DNA of 64,000 nt from Heterobilharzia americana (GCA_944470555.2 CALYCZ020000348.1:1-64000), one strand, 5' to 3'. Shown: positions 12,081-26,600, counted from the first letter of the stretch. The notes: generated by a model not told the origin, from the letters alone. Numbers and translations are program-made.

Positions 12081-14480
12081 AATTCAGATTTTTCCAACTA
12101 AGTTAAAAAATGAAGAATAATAATTTAATATAGGTCAGCATAGAAGATAAATCTGAATGTGTCTGAAACAACAGGCTGTGTCTGTTATTCAATGATTTGT
12201 ACATATTGCTTTCCTCCATTCGAATGCAGATATAACTTCTCCACCCAAAATTTTGCCACACAGCATCCAATGCTGATGATCTCTGCACAAACGTCCAGTT
12301 GAAAGCTTTGATGCATCAGACGAATGATTTATTTCCGATCTCATCCAATAGTGTTGACCATTTGAAATCAACCGCTTTAAATATCTATTTGGATTAGGTA
12401 AATTAAAAATCCAATAATCGACTCACTCTATCAAATGAACATCAGAATCTCGAAAACATGCCTCATACTTACAGTAGGGCTTAGCCATACTACAAAATTC
12501 ACTCTAGAATAAGAATAAAACCCAGAATGCCACTAACCTAATTTCCAAATTCAAGCGACTGATGAGAGTTTATTCCATGGACTCTTTACGAAAAGATCAC
12601 TTGTAACAGGCACTTTATTAATTTTCAAGGCTGTGTGCGCTGGAATATGCAGCGTGCTTGGGAACACTGCATACCTTGACGAACAGGAGAAGAACAAAGT
12701 TACATCTTCATATCTGTAACAGAACACTCAGTGAACCGAGGAAATTTGTCTTCTTTCAATATCCTTCAAAAGTCTTGCACAAATTGCTACTTTGCACCGC
12801 TTGAAAGGAGTGAAGTTGAGGCATCTAGTCAGAGCTGAAGCGCTAACGACTCAAAAGTTCAAACCATCATTATGCGTTCAAAAGAAGCAGGTATAAACTC
12901 GTTCCCTGCCATAACCATCCTAGTGTATCGATCACTCTAGATAATTCCAATATGACGTAACCATTTTTATTTTGTAGTCACCTCGTTTACTATCTCATGA
13001 AGTAACTTTCTTTTGTCATGCAACTTACAATGATCTCTGGCAAGAAATTACTCTATAATGTTCCCTCCTTTCTGCTCAATATTTACCGACTGTGAAGCTT
13101 GGAGAATGACTTCGTCGAGAAGAAGACATTTTCTTCGTTGCAACCATCTTCCGTATTTCCCCATGACCTAATACGTTTGCTTCGATACAACTATTTCTTT
13201 CCTACCGTCCCAATTTTATGCAGCTAACAAAGGTTCTCACTGAGTAAATGCTGAGTGAAAGAAGCCAGACAAGAGAAGCTTATGTAGAACGTTACTTATA
13301 AAGTGCAGTTGGTTGTCAAATATACTCTTCTACTCCTTGAATTATTCCATAATCCACGTTTCCCTCAGACACTCAGAGTTTTCCTTTCTGTTTGCATGAA
13401 AGTGAATACAGTGAGTCCCTTGACAGATGTGTGACATGATATCCTGATAACCTGAAGTGGCTAGCCATGAAATCCAGAATGCAGTTTTCATCATTTTTCA
13501 GACTCTCCAGAACGATGACTCCACTCCTCATTATGTTGTAACTTGTACTGCATGAAGAATCTTCACTAGGTTTCGTCACAAGAGTTGAAGTAACATGAAT
13601 TTCATTCACCTAGTCACTTTGTGTGTACTGGCCTCCTTTTCGTTTTAGGAAGTGACTTGTTCTCCTGACTAGGTTGTATTTTTGGATGGGAACTGACCTT
13701 TTGCATAAATGTCAATATCTGTCTATAGAACTTTCTTGCTTCAAGGAGTCCAGTGGTTGACGTACTCGTGATAAGTTTTAGAGTTTTATAAAATTCGGTG
13801 TTATCCATGACTTGTGATTTTCACTCATAACGAGAGTGCCATAGACACTGCATATCTGCATTTTTGAAATCGATGGTAGAAGACATTGTAGTTTCAGGGT
13901 TTTATCTGAACGCTGGTAGTTCCGTTGAAGTGTTTTACTTTTATTTTATATTCTACCTCCAGACTGCAAACATGCTGTGAGAGATAAGTTTATGGGATTT
14001 GTCTTCATCGGTTGATGTGTGCTGCCCTCAGACAATATGCTCTCGCTGTTTCATACCACTTTCAAAATAATCTAGACGAAAATGGAAGTGGCATAATAAA
14101 GTGGCATAAATCATTTATTATTTCTTAAGACTTTCATATTTTACCTAGGAATGGGTTAGGGTATGGAGTGGAGTGAGATAAGTGATGTACTGGATGAGTT
14201 ATCTGAATTGTCTTGTTGGGTCTCTGTAATAACTGAGATCTGAATCAAAGAAAGACGTTGTTTTTGTTGCCAGCAAAACTGATTTTGCAGCTAGTTGGAT
14301 GAATTAATTGATAGAGCATTTATGAAAACAGAAAATTATACTATGTCAAAACATCACAGAGCACACACCCACATTTGACGAAATCTCCAATTTTTAAAAC
14401 TGTTGACAGTTAAAGAAGCATAAACAAGTCAAAAGATTGTCCATGAACTGAGTGATTGGCTGGATAGCAATTTCAAAATG
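12081..14480. other. Upstream region of gene A; no gene seen
   Basis: 2.4 kb before the gene A TATA box. Short frames only. No family match recognised, and no exon pairs with good splice sites found. Confidence 0.45.
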
Positions 14481-14487
14481 TATATAA
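14481..14487 (+). promoter_or_regulatory. TATA box of gene A
   Basis: TATATAA lies 46 bases before the ATG at 14527, with a pyrimidine-rich likely start region between. This implies a very short 5' leader. It marks the downstream copy as the one joined to a promoter; the promoter of the upstream copy, if any, is left of the window. Confidence 0.55.
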
Positions 14488-14526
14488 GACATCAGTTAGC
14501 AATTCATATTCCTAACTGACTTCTTC

Positions 14527-14619
14527 ATGAACTCAAATACTATCTTGCTGTTGTTCCTAACAGTATGGAAAACTGTGAAGTGTGAAGTAAACTGTGGTTA
14601 TCCTGATTCAGTTTCTCTG
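14527..14619 (+). CDS. Gene A exon 1: signal peptide
   Basis: 31 codons from ATG. It begins [19 protein letters not shown], a hydrophobic secretion signal, followed by EVNCGYP. It ends in phase 0 at GTAAAA. The ATG is chosen because it follows a TATA box and starts a typical signal peptide. Confidence 0.75.
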
Positions 14620-17600
14620 GTAAAACATACTGCATGCTTTCGTTTAACGTTTAGGATCATACGCTACAAGCACAGTTCGGTTATCTTGAAAAAAGGAGTA
14701 AGATGCCTACACCTCTGAAATTTTATCCCCATTTTACTCTGAATTTCAAATACTTAACACATGCAAGTGAATTGAAGGTAAAGTGACAATATTTTAAACA
14801 TGCATTGTGTGAATCAATGGTTTTGTACTTTCAGTTTCTGAGAAATTTGCATTTAGTTAATGTAGGACCAGTTGACTGAATAAAGTAATAGTTTACGACT
14901 GTCAAGCACAACATAGAAAAGTGTTTTAGGGTTCTTTATTACTTCACTTGTCTTCCGAATTCTACTTTTTTAAAAGCAGATTTATATAAACTACTCAATC
15001 TGTCAAATTAAACTAATATCATTCTATTCCATTCCAGTAATCGCGTTTCTCTAATTTGAATGTCTCTTACAGAAGCTGATGCAAAAAGCGATGAGGTTTT
15101 GGGAGACGACATTGACAGTCAGAACTCCAGGAAGTGGAAGACAACTTGTGAAAAGGTAAATATCGTGTTCTCTCCAAATCTTTCATAGTTTGCATCACAT
15201 TTCTACCGAGAAAACTGTTACCTTTTCTTCTCGTTTGGATGACTCTGAATTAATTAAGCGGATGTGGTAGATAGAATAGTCGAATGAAACTCAAATTTGT
15301 ACCAGTACATCTTTCTAACATTGATTCCTTTTAGAAAGGCGAAGTTAAGATTGATTATTAAATCGATGTTTATTAGCTTAATATTTTTTATGTTCATTCG
15401 AAGAAACTGCAAAAATGGTGGGCACTATATACACGAAAAAAGGGTTATGTTTACTGTTACAACTCGGAATGCAAACGCGAAGCCATGTGTGGTCACGTAG
15501 AAGTTCCGGATGAATATGCAGCAGTGAGTCATCTATGTGTGTACATGAGATTTCAAAGTGGATTTATGTTAAAGCGTAATGATTGCTTTTCTGATGTACG
15601 TGTCAAGTGTGCATGTACAGTTTCTTACTACGATGTTAGATAAAAGCACATTTATATAGATACAGATGATTAGCCTCCAGTAATCGAAGATATCAAGTTA
15701 TTGATTTGGAGACATTATAGAAATTTTACTATCAGTATTATACCGTTTCCTAAGTTAATCGATACCAGTGGATGAACATCAGATTAATAAATGAAAAAAA
15801 ATATTTTTCGCTCTCTACATCAATTTACGTGGTGATCGGAGTATGAAAGATGGACGCTTTGTGGCGTCCAAATATGACTGATAAAAATTTAGAATGAGAC
15901 GCTTATGTTGTGATTGACTATTTTAAGAAACGACTTAAATTAGTGTGTTGCATTTTACCAATGCAAAGTTATCCCTGCAGTTCATCATGAAGATTTAATA
16001 TATGTTAACAAACCATCAAACCAAATATTAGCTGAATGAGGTGCATATACAAATATGTTCGTCGAAAGGATCCTATGCATGTATGTAACTTGATTTAAAA
16101 TGAAGGCAGTCTATCAGACTGTTATCAGTGAGAGTACAATAACTGAAGTAAAAGTCCTGGTTTGAGGCATCTGAACGTTTAGGGGCGCTTGTTTGAAACA
16201 AGATGACAAGGTATACTGTGGAGTTATCCAATCGCACAATCATCAAACTAAATTTTAGAAGCCTCATGACAATACATTTCATGTAACTACTGCGACATAA
16301 AGTGTGGAGCAGAAAGTGCACATTGAAGAAAACTATGACAGAACGAGTTAATGTAAATTGTTCATAACACCAAATATGCTTGGTCATAATAACTCAGTTA
16401 GAGCTCCACAGTCGATTTCAGATATTTATTCAGTTAATCTTCAGTTCTCATTCATGACAAGCTCAATTCTTCATAGATATGTTTCCTAGTACCAAATATA
16501 TGCATTCTCAATTTACTATTTGGTTGTTTTCCACATTCATACCTTGTAAGTGTACGACTCGGCGCTTTCCTAAGCAACCTAGAATGCCACTGCAGGCATC
16601 TTATTCTTATCATCACACACTGTTGGCAATGTGTAAACAACAAACAGAAGGTTAGCGCTTAGGTTCTGGAGTCGGCAGAATAGATTGTCTTGATACAAAA
16701 ACTATATTCACAGCCTGAAGATTGCTTTCTAAAGGCGAAACCAGTACGTCATCAAAACAATCCTCAGTAAGTGCCTTTGAATTCAGTAGAACATAGGTTG
16801 TTTCTACATGTTGTTATACCACCTGATTGCTTTGATTTGACTCGCACTTCATTCCTTTGTAGTATCATTTGGGAGGGAGTGACTTCAACGACCACCCTAG
16901 AAACAAGTGAAGTAACCAATCAGACTTCTCTGTTTCATGAAAATCTGCCTTTCCAGCTGAAACAGAGAAATCCAATTAGTGATTTCGACCTTTGCTAAGG
17001 TTGCCTATAAACTTTCACATTTCAAGTGCACATAACTGCTGTTAGCTGAAATTGTTTTTCCATGGATTGATAACACGTAAACTAATTTGATTTTCACTAC
17101 TAGAAAGTTATTCATTTGAAGGCAAATGCGTTTCTTTCATTCCTGGTGCGTCGAATTTCGCTCATGACTTCTTGACATCTGATATTAGATTTTAGATTTC
17201 TACTACGTTGTATTTGTTGATTTTGAGTGAAGGCACTGTCTAATTGATTTATCGAATTTGTTTTCTGAAAATCTCAATTTGTCACAACCTTCAAAAGGAT
17301 TTTTCTTTATCAAAATTATAAACGAAGAACATTTTAGGAAGGTCCTAACAACAGATCTGTGTTGTGACTGATTAATTTGAATATTCTGCCTTACAGGAAT
17401 GTTACCTAAAGTACTATGAGGATTTTTATAGACGTTATGACAATGGAACTGGTATACCGTCCAACGGTTACGTACTATTGGTTGACGCAGCCGACACTGG
17501 AGCATGCTTAGGTGGAGCAGCCGCTTTCGCATCATCGTGTAGTATGGATCCCGAAACTGATAGGTTTGTCATTACATATATTTGAAATATATTTGTAAAT

Positions 17601-20600
17601 ACGAGTGAAATGTTACAAGCAATCACTTCAAGCATACACAGAAGACACATGTGTGATAATTCTCCAGAGCTCAATATATCCATTGATCCTAAGTTAATCG
17701 TTGATATCATTTTATTTAAACAGTTTACTAGTGTTACCTTGGTAGTCTTAAACTCGTTTTATTTTTTATCTATCACCAGCCTTCCAGTTGAGTACCGTTG
17801 AGATCATAAGTTCAAGTTTAACGATGAACAATTTTCGAATCTGCCATCAACCAAAATTAGCCTCAGATTGTAATTAGTTGACTGTAGATAAGTACTTAAC
17901 TAGTACGTTGTAACGTAGCGAAATTTCACATTTGGCTATTTTGTCAAGTGGGATTAGTACGAAAAGATGGATTTCCTCACGTCAACTGTCTTCTCAATGC
18001 TGCTTCCATTTATCACTTTGCTAACATTCGTCTTCATATTCATCAGATCATAAAGAATGTATAGATATTCAAAGTTGGATTAATCATAGCGACGGAGGAG
18101 CATGAAAATGATGCTTGCATTAGATGGAGCTTTTCATCATGTACGAAGATAAAGTCTTTATACATCTAGATTCAGTGTGCCAAATCTCTGCACCCCAAAT
18201 ACAAATTTTGGAATACAAGATGGAACTTTGTTTCTTCAAATGCAAAATATTAAGTCCTGATGCTACGAGTATTTCCTTTGCATTTTAGACCAGTTATTGG
18301 ATACGTCAACTTGTGTTCAAGTAAGATGGATATCACATATCCTGGGGTTAAAAATACACTGGGAGTCCTCATTCATGAGATTGGCCATGCCCTCGTAAGT
18401 TTCTTTGTTGCTTCAGCTTTGTTTTTCATCACAGCATATCATCAAGATTGTCTCGTTTTTCGATTATGTCGAACCCTAGATCACTGTAACATTAATCTTA
18501 TTGATGCCGACACTCCATAATGCAAGTTCAAATAAAACACATTTTGCAATAGAAATTCTAAACTTCAGATCAACCCGCTTTTTTATTTTCAAAATTCTAT
18601 CATGTTCAATGCTATTGTATTTTCCTGTTGCAGGGATTTTCGGCTTACAATTTCCCCTTCATGCGTTATCCAAGTGGGAAACCTCGAACTCCCAGAGGTA
18701 AAGATAAGATGCCGCTAAAAAAGGACAAGTATGGCTACTACCTCCCAAGGTAATATATTTTAAACTGAGTGGTATCACAGAGGGAAAATTGCATTCACTT
18801 ATGCATGATATTACTGCACATCATAAAGTGCATTGCAACGGAATGCATACCATTAGTTATATTCTATAAATAACAACGAAGATGCACCTTCTACTGGTTT
18901 GCTTATTACAACTTCCAAAATAATATAAAATCAAACGTGTCTCAAAGAGTTGTTAAGACAGAGTGAGGTGATCGTGAATCTAGGTGGGATATTTGAATGC
19001 AGTTTCAGTTTATGTTAAAGCCTTACTATTTTTCTCGACCTAGAATAAGGTATATTGGTTTTGTTTTGCGTAATTGGATAACATAATAAAAAGTACATTA
19101 GTTTTTATTCAGATATCCCAGCATCAAAGTAAGATAAAATGAAAAGATTATTATTATTTGTCCTTTGGGTTCCTGAATAGGGACGTCAGGCTTCAGGCCA
19201 GGCCTTCGAGTGGAACCCCGATGGAAAGCGACGAGTTGGGCGTCTGAGGTGAGTGTAACATGTAGGAGATCGTGCGAGGAATAAATAAGAGTTTCTGGGC
19301 TGTCGTGGAACCAGGTTCAAAAGTTTGCAGAGAACAGAGTGGAGTGAAGACGTGCTACTGAAGCCCTATGTTCCATTAGGACCCCAAGGGACAATAAAAA
19401 AATAATAATTAATATGCTTGCCAAAATGTTACTTCAACACACTTCAAAACACAGTAGTAAGTCAGTGACTGAGTCACGCAACAACTGATCTTCATTCTAC
19501 TTGAAATGGTGACATGGTTTACCTTCAGAAAGTGAATGACAAGATCTTGAAATAGTTTCATTGTCAAATCAACTATTGGTAGGACGAAGCAATACTTTAT
19601 ATGAGATTCGAATGTTAGGTAACACATTCCGAATCCAAATGCTGGCAGTTATTATTAATAATATTTCCTCTTGGGTTCCTACTTGAACATAGGGCTTCAA
19701 GAGTACATAACCATCTCACTCTCCCCAATGCAGTCTTTTGAACCTGGCTCCAAGGCAGCCCACAACATTTCATTTCTTCCTCTTACGACTTCCTGCATGT
19801 CACCCTCGCCTCAGACGCCCACTTATTTGCTTCCCCTTTAGAATTCCACTCGACGCCATGGCCTGTCGCGTGATGTCCGCAATCGGTCTTCTCAATATAT
19901 GCTCAATCCAGTCCATCCACACTTTATTCTGCATATTTGTTGGGTGATAAATTGTTGGTTGGCTCGTCGCCAGCCAGCCAGCCAGAGTGAATTTCTTGTT
20001 GCTTATCATTTCTGGCCACCTGATCTAATCTTCAGTATCGAGTGAGCGTGGGCGGCAGCTGTTGATAACCTATGTCTGCAGTTTGTTGGAAATGCTTTCG
20101 TAACGCGACACGTCTCTCAACTATCACATAGAAGCACTGACTTGACTGACACCAGTGTTGAAAACCCGGATCTTGTTCACGCTTTATGCTGAGTTGAGTG
20201 TAGTGCAGTAGATGTTCACAATGATTTCCAATTAATGAAGGCCTGTTTGGCTGCCTTCCCAGTCCTGGCTTTGACGTCCTCATCTGTGTCTGTGCCGCTT
20301 GTAGTTGAGACGATGCTAGCTAGGTAGGTAGGTGAAAGAGACAACTTCCTTTACATTTCTCCCGTTGATGGGGATTGGTTCTGGATGTTGTTGTTGTTGT
20401 TGTTGTTGAGTATCGTCACCACCTTTGTCTTCTCCACGTTCACTTGAAGTCCCATCTTCGCTGCCCTGCCTCTTCTGTCAACTTGTTGGTTTTTGCCTGT
20501 ACATCTTCGAATTTGTGCGACAACAAATTCAACACTAAGCTTTTTTTACCAAAACGTGTCAGATAATTGAAGCAGAGGTTGGGTGAATAGCGATGAAAGG

Positions 20601-23600
20601 CTATGAATCTTTTCCCGGAAGAGTTACGTCTCTGCCCATATCAAGTGTAACACTAATTATTTCCGGATAGTGAAGGTAGATTTGAGCAGATAGTTTCAAT
20701 AAATAACTTATTATGGTTTCTGTTATTTGTTAGTACTGAGGAGATTTGTTACTATATGCCATTTTAAATCATTTACATATTCACTTGGTTGCTTATAATG
20801 AGAAAGTGAACATATTTTAAGTACGAATACGGTCAAAATGATCACAAGAAGTTGGAGGAGCGTAGCGGGAACCTTCACCAAGACATTCGGTTCCATGGTA
20901 ACTCCTGCGGTGTTGGTGAGTTGGAATTACTTCATGACTTTCAGTTTCATTTACAATGCTATATTGTCTTGTGTAAGTAGCATACAAACGTGGCTGGAAA
21001 GCCGAAAGTTTTGTCTAGCGATTCAAACTGTTCATGAGCATGAAAATCTAAACTGCACATCCACACAACTGTATACAGTTTGGAGCAATCTAGCAAACAA
21101 ATTCTAACTCTTCAGATTAACAGAGGTTTCAATTTTGAGGTAGCATTCATCACGAAATGACATCGCGTTTTGTCGGAGGGCTTGTCTTCACTGATAGTTC
21201 TGTATCTGGGCCGCTGGTGGTATTTCTAGACGTGTTGCAGGTGGTGGTCGATTCAAGAGTTTTGAAGTGTTCAGCCTATCGTTTCCTTTGTTCCTACTCT
21301 TTGGTGGTAACTGGGTTCCCTTCGCTATCTCTCATTGGTTTCATCGGTGTTCATCTCTTCCCTAGCAGATAGTAACCAGGTTATTTGATGTAATGTTGTC
21401 AGGACTCCGTCTCTCCTACCTGCAGCCTGTTCTGCTTCACTTGCCAATGTGTCGTAGAAGTGTCTTTTTACTTTCCACACACTCTTCTTCACTCCTTTCT
21501 ACAGTGTAGTGTTTTATATGTTGTACTGAGTTCCTCTTTCTTCGTTAATCCCTGCACTGCACTGCACTGGTTCATCTTCTGCTTCACCATCACCATCTTC
21601 CTCTCCCCGCTCTATCAGCTTCCATATGTCCCTCGAGATCCATTCCTTGTCTCGTCTCGTCTTGCTTCTTCTTCCTTCCTAACACGGTTGTGCATGTCTC
21701 CTTCCACATCTCTTTCAAACAGTTCCAGTGTTCTTTCACGTCCGATCCTTCAGGGATGTTGCTCAATGTCTCCCACTCTGTCCTGATGACTGACTCATGT
21801 GAAGTAGTTTCATCCTCTGTACTTTCGTCCTTCAGTTCACTTTCTCTTCTGAGTGTTCAACTTCAACTGTGGTCTATCATCACCAGCTTCTCTCAAGGCT
21901 TTCAACTTGATTTTGCAGGTAGCTTCCTTGCACTGGATGGTGAGTGGGCTGAACCCACATCTGCTCCACTTCCTCCTCTGATCTTGTGTCCAGTAGGCTG
22001 ACTGTGTCTCCACTTTCTTCACATTGAGATGAAGTCGATGTGATGTTTGGTGTAGTGTGTCCATCTGGTGAATGGTGAAATCAAGTGCATGTCGCTGCCT
22101 TGTGAATATCCCCGTGTTTGTACACACTACCTCCAATCACCAAGTTGCTGAATGTGCATAAGTCTGCAAATAGTTCTCCATCTTCGCTCATCATTTCACT
22201 GAGTGCTTCTCGACTCATGATCGGTTCTCCTCCTGTGTTGTGGCTTCCAGTTTCGCATTCATGTCACCCCACCCATTAGAATGGATTTCGATGTCACCAA
22301 CTGTGTTGGAGTCTTGTCCAGTACTGATTGCAGTTGTTTGTGGACTTTCTCCCTCTCCACTTGGTCTGCATTATTTGTAGGTGCAAAGGGTAGGTAGCAT
22401 TGTATGATTGTGACTTGCCTTCCTCTTGAGTTGAATCCATCTTGCTGTCATGATGCTGATGCGGGAGGAGGAGATTGGTTCCCACTGTATGGGAGAGAGC
22501 CTTCGATGCTGTTGGGGGCATCATGATAGCCACTGAGAAACTCAGTGCGCTCGTAGTTGTCATCTGGGTGACAATATCGGAGTAGATTATTCACTCTGCA
22601 GAGTGCACTTCCATTTCATTAGCAGATTCCTCGCAGATTCCTAGGCTGGCACTTCTATGCTACATCTTCTCATCTCGCTTGCAATCTGAGCAGCCTTGCC
22701 TCCCTGCCAGCCAGCCAGCTTCAAATATGGTGCGGATATTCCATATCTAGATCCTTACTTTCGCTTGCATAGAGAGAAGCGAAGACATCGGCCAGTTGTC
22801 TTCCCGAAGGCCTTCAATAACCGGCATCATTTCGTCTCTCCGGTTCCAGCAAGGAATAAGTGTGTTTTTATGTTTTAAATTTTCTTTGTGGTTTGAAGTA
22901 TCTTTAGCGATTAGAATGGTTTTCCTGGGTGGGGTTGCTAGCCGTATGCCCAACCTTTCCTCTTTATACGAGCTTAGGACCGGCTGGTAACCGAAGAACT
23001 TGTTAACTAGCTTTCTTTGTCTTGTTCTTGTTTACATGTTGAATGTGTTGTTAACCAGTTTTGACGCTAGACGTGCAGTAGGATTTTGGGTTTAGGAACG
23101 CTCGTAATGTGCGCATAACTCTGCTTGAATATTTTGTTGACTTCACTAGGGAAAATCATGTGGAAATATCACTCGTTTACTGGAAAACCTAGTTCAACAA
23201 TTCGCATCCCGAACTTTTAGTTTCCAGATGATGAGATTGTTCTTGAAAAATAAGAACCTGTTAGAATATTAGTGATGTTCATTGACTGAATCTTATTTAA
23301 AGTGGTTTGATGATTTGTGTAGTGAGAGTGAGGGCAGGTTTTCGTTGTTTGGATTTTACACGCACAACATTCATTTGACAAGGCACATACAGCTTGTTGC
23401 TTTTAAGACGTAGTCACATGCTTTCACACTAAGCAGACAAAGGTGATTCTTGCCTCTGATTTTAAGGGTCAAGTCTAGCTGGAATTACCGAGAGTAATGA
23501 TTTCATGCACACCTAAGGAATTTCCATTGTTTTTCTTTTGCCAAAAGCTGATGTTGTGAAATAATTGAAGAACAGGCTGTGTGATTGTGAAGAGGAGATA

Positions 23601-26600
23601 TAAGTCTTTTTCCGGAAGAGTTATGTCTCTGTCTTTATGAAATGTTTCAGTAATTATTTTCCCATAAAGAAGATACATTTGAGCACCCAATTTCAATAAA
23701 TAACATATTACGGTTTCTGTTATTTGTTAGTACTGAAGAGATTTGTTACTATATGCCATTTTAAATCATTTACATATTCACTTGGTTGGTTATATTGATG
23801 AAGTGAACATATTTTACAGTACGAATACAGTCAAAATGATCACAAGAAGTTGGAGGAGCGTAGCGGGAACCTTCACCAAGACATTCGGTTCCATGGTAAC
23901 TCCTGCGGTGTTGGTGAGTTGGAATTACTTCATGACTTTCAGTTTCATTTACAATGCTATATTGTCTTGTGTAAGTAGCATACAAACGTGGCTGGAAAGC
24001 CGAAAGTTTTGTCTAGCGATTCAAACTGTTCATGAGCATGAAAATCTAAACTGCACATCCACACAACTGTATACAGTTTGGAGCAATCTAGCAAACAAAT
24101 TCTAACTCTTCAGATTAACAGAGGTTTCAATTTTGAGGTAGCATTCATCACGAAATGATATCAGTTGGAGAACCATGCATGGTTCGCCTTGATGAATACT
24201 ACCTGAAATTACTAGTTTTGTCAAATTCATTGATTTTTATCCTATTGATGGATTCTGTGTATCGACAAATTTGTTCCGACTCACTCGTTCAATTCAGTAC
24301 ATCAAAATAATTGTTGTCATGATTAATTTGCATACAGGAACGTAGTGAAGACATACCTCACATCGCAATCAGTGCTAAAGTATTTTCGGTTAGATTGTAA
24401 TCCAATACAGGCATCGCGAAAATGATGACACTGAGTTTTCCTTTGTTTCGGATCTCCATGAAATCAACAATTACTACCACCATATCAACAAATGTCCTAC
24501 AAGGCTGAAATGTTTCGATAAATTCACAATTCATGTTAAAATATCAAAAACAAGAAATCCAATGAAGAGGACTCTTCATAGAATTTATTCTCGAGCTATA
24601 CACCGTTGACATACATGTATATATAAAATGTATTCGAAGACTGCAATCTGTGGGAAAATTTCAGTTTGAAGAATGGGTGATAGAAATAACAATAATATTG
24701 ATGGCTATAACTATAATTATATTGCTGTCTGATGGCGCAGATGTGGAATGATGATAAAAATGGGTTAAAGAGGATCTTTAGGTCATTCACATAATGCATG
24801 AATTGCCTCAGACTTTTATTTATTTCATGATGATAAGAGTGTTGTCAATTTTAGCGAGCCGCTAGAGCACACTTTGGATGTAAGACGTTAAATGGAGCTG
24901 ATTTGGAAAACCAATATCAAAGTCCACTTGGATCTCATTGGGAAGGGAGAATATTTCACGTAGGTTACCTGAACTTCAATAATGTGCTTTCTTTAGAAGA
25001 ATACATTTCATGTTGCAATGTTGAATATAACTGTGGAGCCCTTTCGAGCAATGAAGTTAGTCATTGCAAGTGTTACTAGAATATTCCACATCAGAATCTC
25101 ATGATGCTAGACAAAATGGTGATGCATAAAATTTTGTAGAATAACTTTGAAGACGCATAAACGGTCATCCAAGGGTCTTAACTGCATTATTCATCGAAGC
25201 GAGAACACCAGAGTACTTTGATTTCAGACATGAAAGGTAGTGAAATATCGTAAGTGTAAAATGGAGTGAGAGTGGGATGTGGGTTATGTACTGACCAATA
25301 ATCCCACAAGCATTGTAAGTCAAGTAAATAGGGAAATGATCGATTTGGATTGGTCAGTCTGATTGTACCTATAAACTCCAATACAACCGGAATGATGGAC
25401 GTAAATAACATAGGCAAGTTTTAAGGATAGCTTGACTGTTGCAATGCACGCAGTGACAAGCAATTGGGTGAGGCAACAATCATCCTGAAGACCAACTGAG
25501 ATAGGTGAAAGGCTAAAAGCTGATTGCTGAAAATTTGTTTATCAATTCAGAGGCTTATAAATGGATTTGAAAGAATGCCACATATATTCCGCATATCAAG
25601 CATCTGACAGGCGTGATCTAGGTAGTAATTCAGCCACCACTGTGTATGCCATATGACCTGTGTTACAACCACAGAATGATCTGGGACGGAGTAATACTCC
25701 TAAAACTAATACAAGTTGTCGGAGAAGGAGGTTGATCATCAAATCATTGTTCATCTGCTCGATGCCTACCATGAGCAATTCGTTTGGTTCAGTGTGGGTC
25801 CTATGTATAAGGAAAATTTTGCCACCCTGACGATCACAGAAGACGAAACAGCAAAACGATGAGAGCTAGTTGGCAGGTTATACGATCACACTGATATCAC
25901 TCAATGTCTACTCTAATACATTGTACTGCATTGCACCTCAGGAATGAACTGTAAGATTTCGTAAGGTTAGAAATTTTCCTGTTCTTTATAATCCTATTGT
26001 TTGTAACGAAATTGGCTCAGAGAAAAACCTGACTGCTTCTGTGAAACAACATATGATCATGCAAAAGATTGACACAGGTTTACATTTCTGAAATCAAATA
26101 AAGCTAAGCAAGGAGATCGACACTAGAATCACTGTTCACTGAGTTGATATAGAATACGTGCAATCGTAATGATGAAACATCGACTACGGATGCAGGAAGA
26201 ATTCTGTTACAATTTAAACCAGACAGTGGCAAGTGTCTCAAGTAAGAGCAGAGTTGAAGAAGTGATTCCGGCACCTTGATTTGATTGTGAAAAATAAACT
26301 GTGATCGAAAAGTCATTCACTTACTAATACTTCACCACATTTCGCCGTGTCAAGCAAGCACAGAAAATATGCAATGTCGTTTGATGATAACCAAATTGAT
26401 CACTCATTATCATACTGCATTATCGTTTTGGCATAACATTTCAAAGAGGTATGCTCTCGTAGTAATCAATATATTTTGCTGACAAGAAAAAGAATTCACA
26501 TAGAACGGAATCTGGATGTTAACTTTTATAACACAGTATTTCACTCCCATTTAGCAATTTATGACATTCAGAGTGTTTAATTCGAGCTGGTTGTGAGGAA

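Larger units (their letters stand above)
14779..19117. repeat. Downstream copy of near-identical duplication
   Basis: Second copy, carrying exons 3-7 of gene A. Both right ends are followed within about 80 bases by the same retrotransposon tail (ATTATTATTATTTGTCC), pointing to a breakpoint at that element. Confidence 0.95.

Noticed and set aside
13373..13808. Two adjacent minus-strand frames upstream of gene A.
   Set aside because: No recognisable motif and no good splice or promoter signals; length is within chance for this base composition.
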